64,000 bases of DNA from Mesostigma viride (Eukaryota; Streptophyta; Mesostigmatophyceae; Mesostigmatales; Mesostigmataceae), in contig RPFO01000104.1 of the NCBI GenBank assembly GCA_009746045.1, forward strand, positions 2,870,796-2,934,795. The letters are read 5' to 3'. The translations under genes and the position numbers were made by a program. Positions 50,036 through 63,485 of the stretch are shown here, piece after piece. Below the pieces are notes generated by a model. The model made no database searches and was not told where the DNA came from. It was given only the letters and a program-made list of their open reading frames with translations. The number at the start of each line of letters is the position of its first letter. The first letter of the stretch is position 1.

Positions 50036-51438
50036 CGCCACTACCACGAGGGGTCAGCAGCCACCACCCGGAAGCTCAAGGGGGTGGCGCGGCGCCGCCA
50101 TCTCAGGGCGGAGCATGTCCGCCTGGGATATAGTCCTACGGAGGCTGACTAAGAATGCTAGCATTTGTTGCCTACGTGGCATGGCGTTTGGCCTTTCCTG
50201 CCCGCGCTCATGCGCGCCGTGTATCACCATGGGCCGGCATGGTTTGAAGTGTGTGTTATTGTTTCATGGACCCACCTGTGCATGTGTTATTTGGTTTCAT
50301 GTTGTTAGCCTGCATGGGTTATTGTTTCATGGTCATGTCTTATTAGCTTTCATGTTTATGCATAACTTGTGCAGTTTGAAAATCTGCTCCGTGATGGTCA
50401 CAGTGCCACCTATTTCTAGTTGGCAATTTTCAGTGTTACTGCATGCATGGTCCCTTGGTCACTAATTTATCTAGGAGTGCTGGGATGTTTTGACTTTGTG
50501 TGCAAGGTCCATCATGCATGTAAAAATAAGTACCACAGTATCAGCGGGTCTGCAAGCATTTACGCTTATTGTGGCATATATTTGTGCCACATAGGAGCTG
50601 GAATAAACATAATCATGCATGTTTCATGCTTACCTATCATTTCCATGTTCAAAACTGCACTAGGATGTTTATTCTAGCCCCCCCAAACTGGTCACTCAGA
50701 ATAGTCACCAGCTATTTTTAGCATTATCTTGTGGGTCCCTGGGTGAAACAAGACATGTAAGTGTTTGGATGTAGTGCTTGGGTACAGTTGCAGTCCCCCC
50801 TGAAATACTAGGGTGAAATCCAAGGTATACGTGCTCCATCATGTATGATAAGGTTGTGAACCCCGTACTCGCGGCCCGCGCGTAGTCGTCTCCAATCATA
50901 TCCGGCAGGGACCTGTAGTGGTTATGGCAGGTATTGGTGGCACACAGGTTGGAATAAGTGTTAGCATGCATGTTTGCCCATACTCCATGCTTGCATATCG
51001 TTTCCATGTTCAAAACTGCACTAGGATGCCTATTTTAGCCCCCCAAAAACTCGCGACTCGAAATAGTCACCAGTTATTTTTAGCACCAGCTGATGGGTCC
51101 CTGGGGGAGTTACAATTTTTAGTGTTTGTATCCCATCCTAACTAAAAAATCTATCTACAAAACCAACCCCAGGGTCAACTCATTGAGGAAAGGGGTCTAT
51201 CATCCATTATAAGGGTGTCACCGCGCACACTCACCGTACCCCCCTGAGGGGGGGGCTATTTATAGAGCAGGGGGGGCTAGCACTGGGACCACCCACTATA
51301 CCTCCAGGTGGGCCCTAATATGGTTATGCTTGGTTCCTAGTATGGTCTAGAAAAAATAATTAGGCTGAATGGGGGCACCTGTGGCATACTGTGCAACTCG
51401 TGACTCATTTTAGTCACGAGTCAAAGACGGTTGAGGGG
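50036..51438. other. 3' part of piggyBac-like element 3
   Basis: No gene. CATGTTCAAAACTGCACTAGGATG and the following GCCCCCCAAA occur twice (50645-50690 and 51006-51050), giving two related blocks of about 360 bp. Confidence 0.6.
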
Positions 51439-51487
51439 TTAAATTGGGTTTCGTCATCGGGAAGTAATCAGACACAGTGGTTCCCAG

Positions 51488-53435
<1,948 letters not shown>

Positions 53436-54863
53436 GGGGAACAGCTCTACGGTAACTGGGCTGTAGGGATAGTTCAGCTCTCTAGATAAGAAGTGATCTT
53501 GCTTTGAGCTTGTAGGCACGCATCAGAGGTGGCTCTGCAGTGGCTTTATAGCAAGCCGCTTTGTTCGATCAATTAGAACACCGAGACAGTTTTTTCGAGG
53601 GACACTGCCGATTGATCTGGGCATGTGGGGCCGTGCAGATCGTACAGTATACCCAGCCGGGTGGCAAACAGTTTGTGCTGAAAATCATGACACATTGTTG
53701 TCTCTTTGACATTGTGATGCATATGCTCATGACCAATGTCCTTCAATATTACTGCGCATATGCCTCGATAATGGGAGGCCTCCCATTGATTACCGGCCGG
53801 TAAAAGCAAAAAGTTGATCAAACCACATAGTTAGGATCTAAGCAATCGAAAACTTATTGCCATTTGCCAATACACTAAAAAGGTCCAGGCTACAGTGTTT
53901 TTTATAGTGGCGTTTTGCCGCTAATTGTGGCGGTGCGGCACCAAATTTGGTGATTAATTTGTGGCGGGTTAATTAACACCCTTTGGCATGCAAGGGGACC
54001 CATACGCCACAATTTGGCGGTGCTGTTCTACTTTCTCGTTTCCATTCGCCACAGTGTGGCCGTGCATATAAGTCGACCCTACTACAGCTAACGCCACGAT
54101 TGGCTGTGTCAGAACACTCCGGCCTCTGCCACAAACCGCCCTCTAGAACAACAACCGACAACAACAACAACTCCGCATCTGAAGGCCACTCTGCAGTGGT
54201 CTGTCGATACGTCGGCACTGAGCACTGAGCAGGGGCCGCATAACACTCACTCGCTGTTATGTTGGCCCTTGAAGCGCCGCGCCGGTCTACTTGTAGTTTC
54301 TGCGCTGGAGATTAATCACGTCGCTGCACCAAGGAGAGTTAGACGAAAGCCCCTTGGGTGCCACGCCACACGTGGCCGTGCCGGGCCCAAGTATTATTGG
54401 CTAAAAGCCACACGGTGGCCGAGTCAGCAGTTGTTCCGGCAGTTGAAAATGCCACACGTGGCCTAGTTCAAAAACCCTGCCTATGATCAACCTATTAGTT
54501 TCAGTTTTACTGGGTCGGTTGACCTCGCTTCGTTCCGGAGTAATAACAAGCCGGCTCCTAAGGGCACATGCAACGCATGCATGCATGCGGCCGTGACATC
54601 GATCTAGGGTTTCCATTAACGAGTACCTAGGTCAAGCTTAATGGCCACCATGCGCCGGTATAGATAATGTACCATACCTGCTCACCACCGTCCTAAACAG
54701 CCTTTGTAATGTACACAAATATACAAAAGTTTCGTGCACATGCATATGTGCGCTCATGAATCAATATCGAGCACTGGGGCTGGCAGGCCAGCATATCATG
54801 GCTGATCCGGTCCCTGTGCTCAAGTGTGATAAAATTAGAAGTTAAATTGCTACATCTTGTGCT
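53436..54863. other. Intergenic region between two convergent genes
   Basis: The coiled-coil gene ends at 53435 (plus) and the six-exon gene at 54864 (minus). No further gene is recognised. The block 53900-54480 is rich in GGCGG/CCGCC and GCCACACGTGGC motifs, probably an old repeat. Confidence 0.4.
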
Positions 54864-57800
54864 CTAGTGAAGGTAGGCGTAAGCATCGACCCGCCGCAGC
54901 CAGCCTTGCAACCACCGGTCTTCTCTCCGCTCCTTGGCTGCCAGGGACACCCGCCGCGATAGCACCTGCACACACGTAGAAGGGAAGTTGGATCCATATT
55001 CAAGGCAGCGCATGCATGCTGGCATCAGCATACTCGATGCTAATCAGGCACGAACTGATGTGAGATATACAAGGTTCCAACCCGATTCCTGCCCATTGAT
55101 GCAGCCCATGTCTTGACCGCACCTCACCTTTCTAGCATCTGCTTTGCTATCCCGGTACTTCTTGCTGTATTGCACCCACCGTTGCCCCCGCACCATGATG
55201 CGGAGAGAGCACTCTGTGGCCTAGATGCCCATTTAGGGCAGTGAGGGAAGCTAGGGCGCCCCCCCTCCTCGTTGTGTATGAGGTTGAAGGTTCCCTTATT
55301 GGTACCCATGTGACGTAGTGGAATGGATCACCTAACTCGATTACTACCTTCACAAGCACCACATACAGCATTCCGTTCCCCCCAACTGAATGCAATAAAT
55401 GTCGCACCAATTCATGCGATCTTGCTAACAAGTTGTCTCAAACGTATGCATGAGTGTTTTTCTCATTACATGGTGTGTCCTATATCAGATGGCATGTTGG
55501 TGGATGCTGTAAGTAACTATTCCAATAAGACCCCAGTTGGGCGCTTGATATTAGAGATATTTGGAAGACGTTAGGGTGTTCGTGCTCCTATGTCCTCGTC
55601 AGCCACAGAGCGAAGCCACATAGCTGAGCATGTAACTGGTGGCGGCCAGAAGCCACATAGCTGAGCATGCAACTGGTGGCGGCGGCCAGAAGCCACAGAG
55701 CTGAGCATACAACTGGTTGCGGCCGAAGCCACATAGCTGAGCATGCAACTGGTGGCGGTCAGAAGCCACATAGCTGAGCATGCAACTGGTGGCGGCGGCC
55801 AGAAGCCACATAGCTGAGCATGCAACTGGTGGCGGCCAGAAGCCACAGAGCTGAGCATGCAACTGGTGGCGGCCAGAAGCCACAGAGCTGAGCATGCAAC
55901 TGGTGGCGGTATGAAGCCACATAGCTGAGCATGCAACTGGTGGCGGTATGAAGCCACATAGCTGAGCATGCAACTGGTGGCGGCCAGAAGCCACATAGCT
56001 GAGCATGCAACTGGTAGCGGCCAGAAGCCACATAGCTGAGCATGCAACTGGTAGCGGTCAAAAGCCACATAGCTGAGCATGCAACTGGTAGCCGCGGCGA
56101 TGCATGATTGGAAAGCCATGAGAAAACAAAGACACATGCCTGCACCTATGATTGCCTGGGAGAGCTGCAATTCGAATTTGAAGCTCACTTACTACGTACT
56201 GACTTTTTTTTTGTATACAACAAAGGCACTCACCACCATGGCAGCTTTGACAAACGCGTCCTTTGGGTCCACCTCTGGCAGCTGCCCCACCGTCTGCCAC
56301 TGCCCCATCGCGGTGAGCACCTGCAGAAGGCCCCAGCCCTGGCCCGCGTAGCGCTCGCTCGGCTGCACGCCCTCCCCCTGTGCGGCATGACGAAGTACAT
56401 TAATTAATTAATTAATTAAACTCGTGCTCCCGTTGGGGAGTCACGGAGCACCGAAGTGCTTTTAATCCCTGTGTGTGCACTACAGGAGAAAGGGCAGAGA
56501 CCCCCAGTCTCCTTCATGCCAAAGGCATGCCACAGCTGCAATCGGATGTACAGACGAAGTACATACAACATACATAGTAACATGTCAATAAAATGGTAGC
56601 AGTGAGCAAGAAACACAGATTAGCGGCTGCACGCCCTCCCCTGTGCGGCACGAAGAAACATGATATACCCTGGTAAATGTTTAACTTCATGCAAGGAATG
56701 CATACCCAACCACTAACACTGCAAGCCCTCCGCCTGCGGCAAGCGCATGATATCACACAAGGAAAACGCGCACACACAACACAGTAACGAAAGAAAGAAG
56801 AAGCAAGAGCTGAATACTTCCTGCATACACGCACGGGGGGGAATGCACGCGGCATGTTTGGCTGTAGTGTCATCACCCTCATCATCATAAACAAGAAAGG
56901 CAGCACACCTTGAAGTGCACATAGTCCAGCAGCGCGAACATGCCGCCCGGTTCCAGGGACAGCTGGTGGAAGCGCTGCAGCAGCGCACGCCGCTCCTCCG
57001 GCGGTGAGTGGGCCACCAGCAGCGGCACCTGTGGCAACACGGGCAGATGCACGGGATCAGACATTGTCGGTCTGGATATGTAACATGCCCCCAACTGCCA
57101 ACATGTATATGTTAACAGTTCAGATATAGAATGATGATGTTGGAAAATACTATGATGTCACTACACATTAAGTGATACATACATATCCCCTGATTACTGG
57201 CCACACCAAGTAGTAGGGGCAAGCACATACTCATGGGATGGGGCAGTTCTCGATTAAGCGTACTGCCTTGGTGAGATGCGTGACCATGACAGGATCACAT
57301 GAGGGCAAATAGGATGTAAGGCAGTTAATTAATTTAATAATTAATTAAGGATGTAAGGCAGATGTATAGTAGTAGTACGAAAACAACTTTATCTTGAAAC
57401 ATGCATACCGTCCTGGTAAGTTGCAAGGTTACGAAGCCAATATCTAGCAGAGCATCTAGCGGGTGATGCATAGAGGTGCAGCGAGAAACAAACTCCAAAT
57501 CAAACAACTCCTCATCAAACTCATCATACCCACCACCTTGGCAAGCCGCGTGGTCATGAAGCCACGCTGGAGCAACTAGGAGGTGGCGCATAGAGGTGTA
57601 GCGAGAAACAAACTCCACATCAAACAACTCCTCATCAAACTCATCATACCCACCACCTTGGCAAGCCGCGTGGTCATGAAGCCACGCTGGAGCAACTAGC
57701 AGGCGGTGCATAGAGGTGTAACACGAGAAAAACTCCTCATCAAGCTCATAAGAAACACACCGCCTTGGTCAGCCGCGCGATCATGAAGCGCGCCTGCAGT

Positions 57801-60451
57801 CCCATGGTGGACAGCATCAGCGACCGCAGCTCCCGCATGCGCTCCGACGACTGGGGGCAAAGGACAGATGGTGCCCGGGTGGGCGCCGAGGGATGATGCA
57901 TGCATTCGGTGGTTGAGATGATGCAGGCCCAGAGTGGTCAAGATCATGCAAGGGGGGGGGGAAGGGGGGGGTCAAGATCATGCAGAGGGGGGGGGGGGGG
58001 GGGGGGGGGGGGGGTGGTGGTGGTGGTGGTCAAGATCACGCAGGCCCCCAGGGTGGTCAGCGGGGCAAGGTATCCTTAGGGGGCAGAGGGTGAGGAGAGA
58101 TACCTCACAAGGGTTATGTAGGGGCATAGGTTTTCCTATTATTATGCGGAGAGATACCTCACAAGGGGCATAGGTTTTCATATTATTATGCGGAGAGATA
58201 CCTCACAAGGGGCATAGGTTTTCCTATTATTATGCGGAGAGATACCTCACAAGGGGCATAGGTTTTCCTATTATTATGCGGAGAGATACCTCACAAGGGG
58301 CATAGGTTTTCCTATTATTATGCGGAGAGATACCTCACAAGGGGCATAGGTTTTCCTATTATTATGCGGAGAGATACCTCACAAGGGGCATAGGTTTTCC
58401 TATTATTATGCGGAGAGATACCTGACAAGGGTTGTTTAGGGGCATAGGTTTTCAAGGGGAAAAAATTCGTGCCAAGCGATGCACGCGCGGTACCCAGGGC
58501 AACGGGGCATGCATCCCCGGAAACACGCATGCGCCTGATGCATCCCAACACACGGCACATGATGGCACATGATGGCACATGATGGCACATGATGGCACAT
58601 GATGGCACATCCCAACAAATGGTGGCACATGATTGTGCCGATCCACCGTCACATGTGTCTGTGGGTTGTGAGGATGAAAGCGGGGTGCCAAGACAGGCAT
58701 GTCACGTGGCCGATGGGGCAGGCATGGTGATGCATGGGCTTGTAAACCGTCATCGGCCCATACCAAAGACCAATCCCATCTCTTGACACCGACCTGCCCT
58801 TGCCCTCCATCCCTTCCCAGCCCGACCACCCACCCATCATCGCCCCATGCCTCCTATTCCGATTATTATCATTCCCAAACGTGCAACGCGTGGCCCACGC
58901 CCTTCGCCCCCGCTTACCCATCACTGCCCCGCACCTCATTTTCCCTTCGGATTTGCGACTGCCAGTTCCTCGTTTTGCCACACTCTTCCCCAACGTGTGA
59001 CGTCGCTGTTAAATCCATCATGTGTGGCCCATGGCCCTTCCCAACCACACCCATCACTGCCCCACGCCTATTCCAAGAGCTCTACTACCCCGACGTACAA
59101 TGTCGGAGTAGAACTCGTCACGCGTGGCCCAGGGACACCTGGGCGGCTGCAGCTCCCCCTCGGTACCCGTCGCCGCGGGCTGCAGCCAGTCTGGCAACGC
59201 CACCCCCCGCGACGCCATGTACGCGAGCAGGTCCGGGAAGGTCTCCTTGAAGGGGCCGGTGCGCCCCGCAGGGTACCTGGCAGGTGGCGGGGAGTAGGGA
59301 AAATTGTGGCAGCCAAGACAGAACGAAGATTCCACTATTGCTATGAAATATTACAAAATCGCCCAAACCCAACCCGTGAAGTAAAAGCAAACAATGCAGC
59401 ACTATGAAAAGCAGCCCCGCCCCCTCCCCAACCAGCCAGCGAGAAGAACCTTATTGTGCCCATTCAGCTTAGCATAATTTAGGCAGCTTAGCTTATTTGT
59501 CCATGTAAATGTTATTTTATTATTCCATAACGTTCACGAAAGTTTTACTATCTAGCCATTTTTCGGCAACTCGGGCAAGTGGGGATTGCCGAAGGGTGAG
59601 AAGACAGGACTACCAGATCATACAACATTCTCCTAATCCAACGCAACATTTTCCAATCTAGGCCGTAGTACCCTCTGGGCAGATCCTCTGGCCCAGGTTT
59701 CTTGGTGGCGTCTATCGACACAATGACATTTTCAACTATCCGAGAAAGTGGGGGCCTACAGCGGCGAACGGCGAGAACGGATAGTCCATATGATGGAATC
59801 AACTAGAAGCACCAAGCCGAGAGTTAAAGTAGCGAGCGTAACATGATAGCTAGCTGGAATTGGCTATGGGTAGACTGGAAAATAAAGCCAGGGGTAGCAT
59901 CATGCAGCCAGGATTATGTTGACGAGTTCGACTGGGGAAGTTATGGGCAGGGTAGCTAGCTAAGCTAACATATCCGCATTCTATGGCGCCCCCTCTTGCG
60001 GCAATTACCAGATGAAATGCCCGATGCCGAGACTGGGAAACTCCTCGTTCTTGTTCCAGTGGGTTAAATATTCTTCTTTGCATAGGCACTCGTTTTGCCA
60101 TACGCGACGGCCGATAATGTTGATATCCTCGTCGCTAAGCCCGGCCACCCACTTGTCCACGCTTCGGGCGGTTTCTTCCGCCGAGGCATTGGCACTGCCT
60201 CCTGCGGCCGGAGACGGCCGCGGCACGTGAGGCGGCGCTCGAGCAGAAAAAGACGTCAGCCTCTTAAAAGGCCCGCTAATTGTGGGTACGAACAATGCAA
60301 CCGATCCAAGGCTGAGATTTGTCAGGCGATGGTGCCGACAACGCTCGGCATTGAGAACTTGCCGCGGCTGTTGCCGGCCTTCATGGTTAGCCTTGCCATT
60401 AAATCCCGGCCAAGAGACCGGAGTCCAGGAAAACCACGTCCCAGACATCAA
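54864..60451 (-). CDS. Conserved protein of unknown function, six exons, 358 aa
   Basis: Exons 60451-60009, 59276-59099, 57850-57761, 57028-56909, 56377-56234, 54965-54864, all with GT/AG borders. Phases fit: intron 1 splits a Trp codon (TG/G), the others fall between codons. The N-terminus looks like an organelle transit sequence. The conserved body starts KWVAGLSDEDINIIGRRVWQ and has SLGIGHFIWYPAGRTGPFKE, then ELRSLMLSTMGLQARFMIAR, FALLDYVHFKGEG, ERYAGQGWGLLQVLTAMG and, in the last exon, WLQGWLRRVDAY before TAG. I recall the pattern GHFIWYP / DYVNFKGEG / ERYxGQGWGLLQVL from uncharacterised bacterial proteins, so a bacterial origin through an organelle or transfer is likely. No function is known to me. 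Confidence 0.75.
55612..56090. repeat. 36-39-bp minisatellite, about thirteen copies
   Basis: Unit AGAAGCCACATAGCTGAGCA followed by TGCAACTGGTGGCGGCC, with variants (ACAGAGC, GGTATG, an extra GGC). It lies in the last intron of the six-exon gene. Confidence 0.95.
57312..57361. repeat. TTAA-rich insert with 13-bp direct flanks
   Basis: GGATGTAAGGCAG at 57312-57324 and 57349-57361 flanks a 24-bp TTAATTAATTTAATAATTAATTAA. It looks like a footprint or filler with a target duplication. Confidence 0.7.
57400..57720. repeat. Tandem duplication of the 3' edge of exon 3 of the six-exon gene
   Basis: Units of 120 bp (57473-57592 and 57593-57712) contain CCACCTTGGCAAGCCGCGTG followed by GTCATGAAGCC, a degenerate copy of the end of the exon at 57850-57761 with its donor site. 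A third, more diverged copy is at about 57409-57450. Confidence 0.8.
57946..58030. repeat. G-rich tract
   Basis: Runs of 8 to 30 G, then GGT units. Could form G-quadruplexes. Confidence 0.9.
58094..58440. repeat. 44-bp minisatellite, about eight copies
   Basis: Unit GGAGAGATACCTCACAAGGG followed by GCATAGGTTTTCCTATTATTATGC. The first and last copies contain an extra TTATGTAG or TTGTTTAG. Confidence 0.95.
58555..58610. repeat. 10-bp repeat GATGGCACAT, five copies
   Basis: Perfect GATGGCACAT units, in intron 2 of the six-exon gene. Confidence 0.9.
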
Positions 60452-62897
60452 GACCTTTTTCTAATTGCACCCACAACTCTGCACAAGTCCGCTCTTAGTG
60501 GCAGTCAAGCTCCATACATAGCATCAACGGTAGAAATGTGCAAAATCGCGCAAATTAATATCCGGGCTTTGTCATTTGTCCGAGGTGGAAAGCAAGTGGC
60601 CGTTGCAGGTCATGGCACGTCTGACACTGTCTGCCTTTTTGGGTTGCCCGCCACTTTCCACGTGGCGACAAGACATCGCCATACGAATCTGGGTCAGCAT
60701 CCATTCCGGGTCAGAATCCACCTGGCAACGCGACAATAGCCGGGGGGGCGGGGCCCGGGGGGCCGGGGGGCCGGGAGCCCGGGACTCGGGAGGCCGAGTG
60801 GCCGGGCGCGGCGGTGCAAGTTGCGGTACGGTTACCGTTCGGCCAGACGGCCCCCCGCGGAATGGCCAGGCGCGACGGAACTCAGGAAGATCCTGCCGAC
60901 GAACGCGTGATAGCATCAGCGTTTTCGACGCAGCTTACTCCCGGCAGTAAGTATAATGACGTGCAATTTTCAAGCCGTAAATTTCCATCACTCCTGTTTG
61001 AAATGGACAAAGCAGGGAAGGAATGGTGGCAGCGTAAAATGTCCCGAATTATGTTCCTGCGTCCATAAGATATTAGCTCATTTCCGCAATCTTTGGAATA
61101 AGTTAAGGTGGCGAGGCCAAGTCGGTTAGGTAGTACCCAAGCTCAGCATAGATACATGGCTATTAATACGTAGACGGATTGCGTCATTGTGGGCACATCA
61201 TGGATACTTTGCCGGCGGAGCCTACCCCAGGGTTCGGGGTTTGGATGCACCCAGCCTTGAAGGCAATGCTCTTGTCAAAAGCAAAGCGGCGTTCAAATAA
61301 ACAAGTATATTTGGTCACGTGGGCTTTCCTTCTGGCGTCCATCGGCCTACCAACCCTTGCGCACCGGACATCATGGTAATTGCGTAGTGCCCCCGCACTA
61401 ACATGAACAGCATTAGACACAAAGGCGTAGTTTGTAAAACGTGTTTAAGTTCTCCGCATTTGTGAAGCAGAAGTTGCCGTGCAGCACAGCCCGGCGTTTA
61501 AATGGCTTGAAATACATGGCACTGCATCTCGCCAGGATGTTAGTGTCGCGGACACCCCTCTGTTTGGTGTGCCGCCTAAATCCGCCGAAGAACCAGAGAA
61601 TGTCTCCCGGCGATGCTACCCCGAGCTCAGTGTTTGATACGGAAGCGTGCTATTGCAGTCTGCTGCATTCTGTATACTGTTTATTCCCGTAGCGTCAACA
61701 TACAGACCACCCACGGATCTGCATGCAGGAGTTCTCTAATGCGCACATCGGTCGCACGACCGCTGCAGGCCGCCGACAGCACTGCCCTAGTAGTGCGGCC
61801 CTGGGTTGTGGCACTGCTAGGCCCTTTTCCCATGCTGCCGATCCGTACAAACTGTTTAGCTCGTTGTGTGCAGTTTCACACCGTTGTTTCACTTATGCTG
61901 ACGTACGCACGGTGCGCACCACCCTGTGCTCCCACATGATATCGGTGCCCATGGCATTTTTTTTTATTGGCTGGGTGCCAGGTGTACGGGGCCCTGGTAC
62001 GGAGTCCACATCCCTATGGTGCTGCTGGGTGAGTGCACACCTCCTTTACCTTGTGTTAGCCGGCGAAGGGAACGGGGAGGGGACAGTAAAATACTTCAAA
62101 GCCTTTTCCCAGAAGTCTGGGCCTCTATCTGCATATCCCACCCTAGCTCTTCCTGTCCCGTGCTCAGCGGGTAGTGCATTTTCACCCACTTCCATTGGTT
62201 GTGGTATTGTGTGAGAAAATCCCCCTGTAGCAACCTCCATCCGTCTTCAAGCTCCACCCTGCCTGTTTGTCCCATAGCCGTGTTCGTAACATCCCTGTTT
62301 TCCTGTTTGTGGCTTTCTTTGTAGCATGCCGTGCCGATGTTCGGCGGCGTTGAGAGAACACCTGGTACTCCTATTTTCTGCTCTTGTTCATCATGTTTAT
62401 TTTATTGCAGTCGCAGCATGTGGGTGCCAGCACATGCAGTGCTTGAATTGGTCTATCGGGGCTCTGCGCTATGATCCTGTCTCGGGAGTGAGGGCTGCTC
62501 GCTTACGAAGGGAGCACTCATGATGATGCCAAACGTTCTGGGCTGCATGAGGGCAAATGGGCCGCCTTTACCAGTTCTAGTATTACAAATGCCTGAACGT
62601 GCGTGCCGGCGCCCAGTACCATGGGACGCTACCTGTGTAGACACCCTGTGGCACTCATTCATCATCCATGCCCCCTGGCCTCCCTGGCTTCTCATCTTTC
62701 CCCCTCCCCCCTCATTCTTACCATGTTCAACCACCCCCCTCCTCTCCCCCACGCCTACGATGCCTGTCCCTCTCCTTCCCCCAGGGCCTGAAACCCCATC
62801 TCTCCTCTCTCCTTCTCGCAGGCCTGACCGCCCATGTTTCCCCTCTCCTCCCCCACCTGACCCCTACCTCGCTCAACTGTCCCCCCCCCCCTGGGTG
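60452..62897. other. No gene assigned
   Basis: Upstream region of the six-exon gene and beyond. The frame 60814-61068 ends FEMDKAGKEWWQRKMSRIMF, and others are short; none has recognisable domains or convincing splice partners. Positions 60738-60810 form a G/C-rich GGGGCCGGG tract. Confidence 0.35.
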
Positions 62898-63485
62898 ATG
62901 TCGCCAGTCACCCTCGTGGACCTGCTCGGAGCTCTCTGTGGGCTGGCCGCCCTCAAGGGCCTCCACTTCCTCCTCCACGAGCCGCGGCTGGACCCCGCGG
63001 CCATCACCCGCGACAAGCCCACCGCGCTGCCACCTGCCACCCCCACAGCCCCCCCGTCGACCTCCAAAAAGTCCCCCATCGTGTTGCCCGGCGCTGAGGC
63101 GCTGACACCCGCACCCGGGGCCAGGCTAGCGGGGGACAGTCCTTTCGCCACCTCCGGCTCAAATCGCATGAACCCTGAGCAAGCGAGGTGGAGCCTCCCT
63201 GGCCTTGGCACTGAGGATTCTGCCGCTTTTCTTCGGCACCGAGGGGGGGGGTCGCCAGCGATAGAACCAATGGGTGCGCCCTGGGGTGGATTAGCGGCGC
63301 CGCTGGGCCCGTCGCCTGCTGGCTGGGCTATTAATAGTAATGTCGGGGACAGGGACAGGGACCCCTGGTCGGGCCCACCGGGGGCTCGCCCGCACAGGGT
63401 CAGCGACGCGGGGGCGGATGCCAGCGGATGGGCGCTGGGGACACCGCCGCCGTACCCGTACGCTCAGATGGCGTCGCCGTCACAT
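62898..63485 (+). CDS. Possible first or internal exon of an unidentified protein
   Basis: From ATG 62898 a frame of 196 codons begins MSPVTLVDLLGALCGLAALK (a hydrophobic helix), then HFLLHEPRLDPAAITRDKP, and continues Pro/Ala/Gly-rich to a donor GTATGTAAG at 63486. A pyrimidine-rich stretch and CGCCAG at 62901-62906 would also allow an internal exon starting at 62907. It could be a single-pass membrane protein with a disordered tail. No partner exon is visible to 64000. Confidence 0.35.

Larger units (their letters stand above)
48576..51442 (+). mobile_element. piggyBac-like element 3 (internally deleted)
   Basis: TTAA at 48576-48579 and 51439-51442 flank 48580-51438. Ends CCCCTAAACCGTC and GACGGTTGAGGGG are inverted with one mismatch. 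It encodes recognisable piggyBac transposase ends (next entries). The right part has a CCCCCCTGAGGGGGG palindrome (51239-51254) like element 1. It lies upstream of the visible exons of the coiled-coil gene, possibly in its intron. Confidence 0.85.

Noticed and set aside
55571-56188. 205-aa repeat protein (CSAMWLL units) on the minus strand
   Set aside because: It is a translated minisatellite inside an intron; the exons on either side splice in phase without it.
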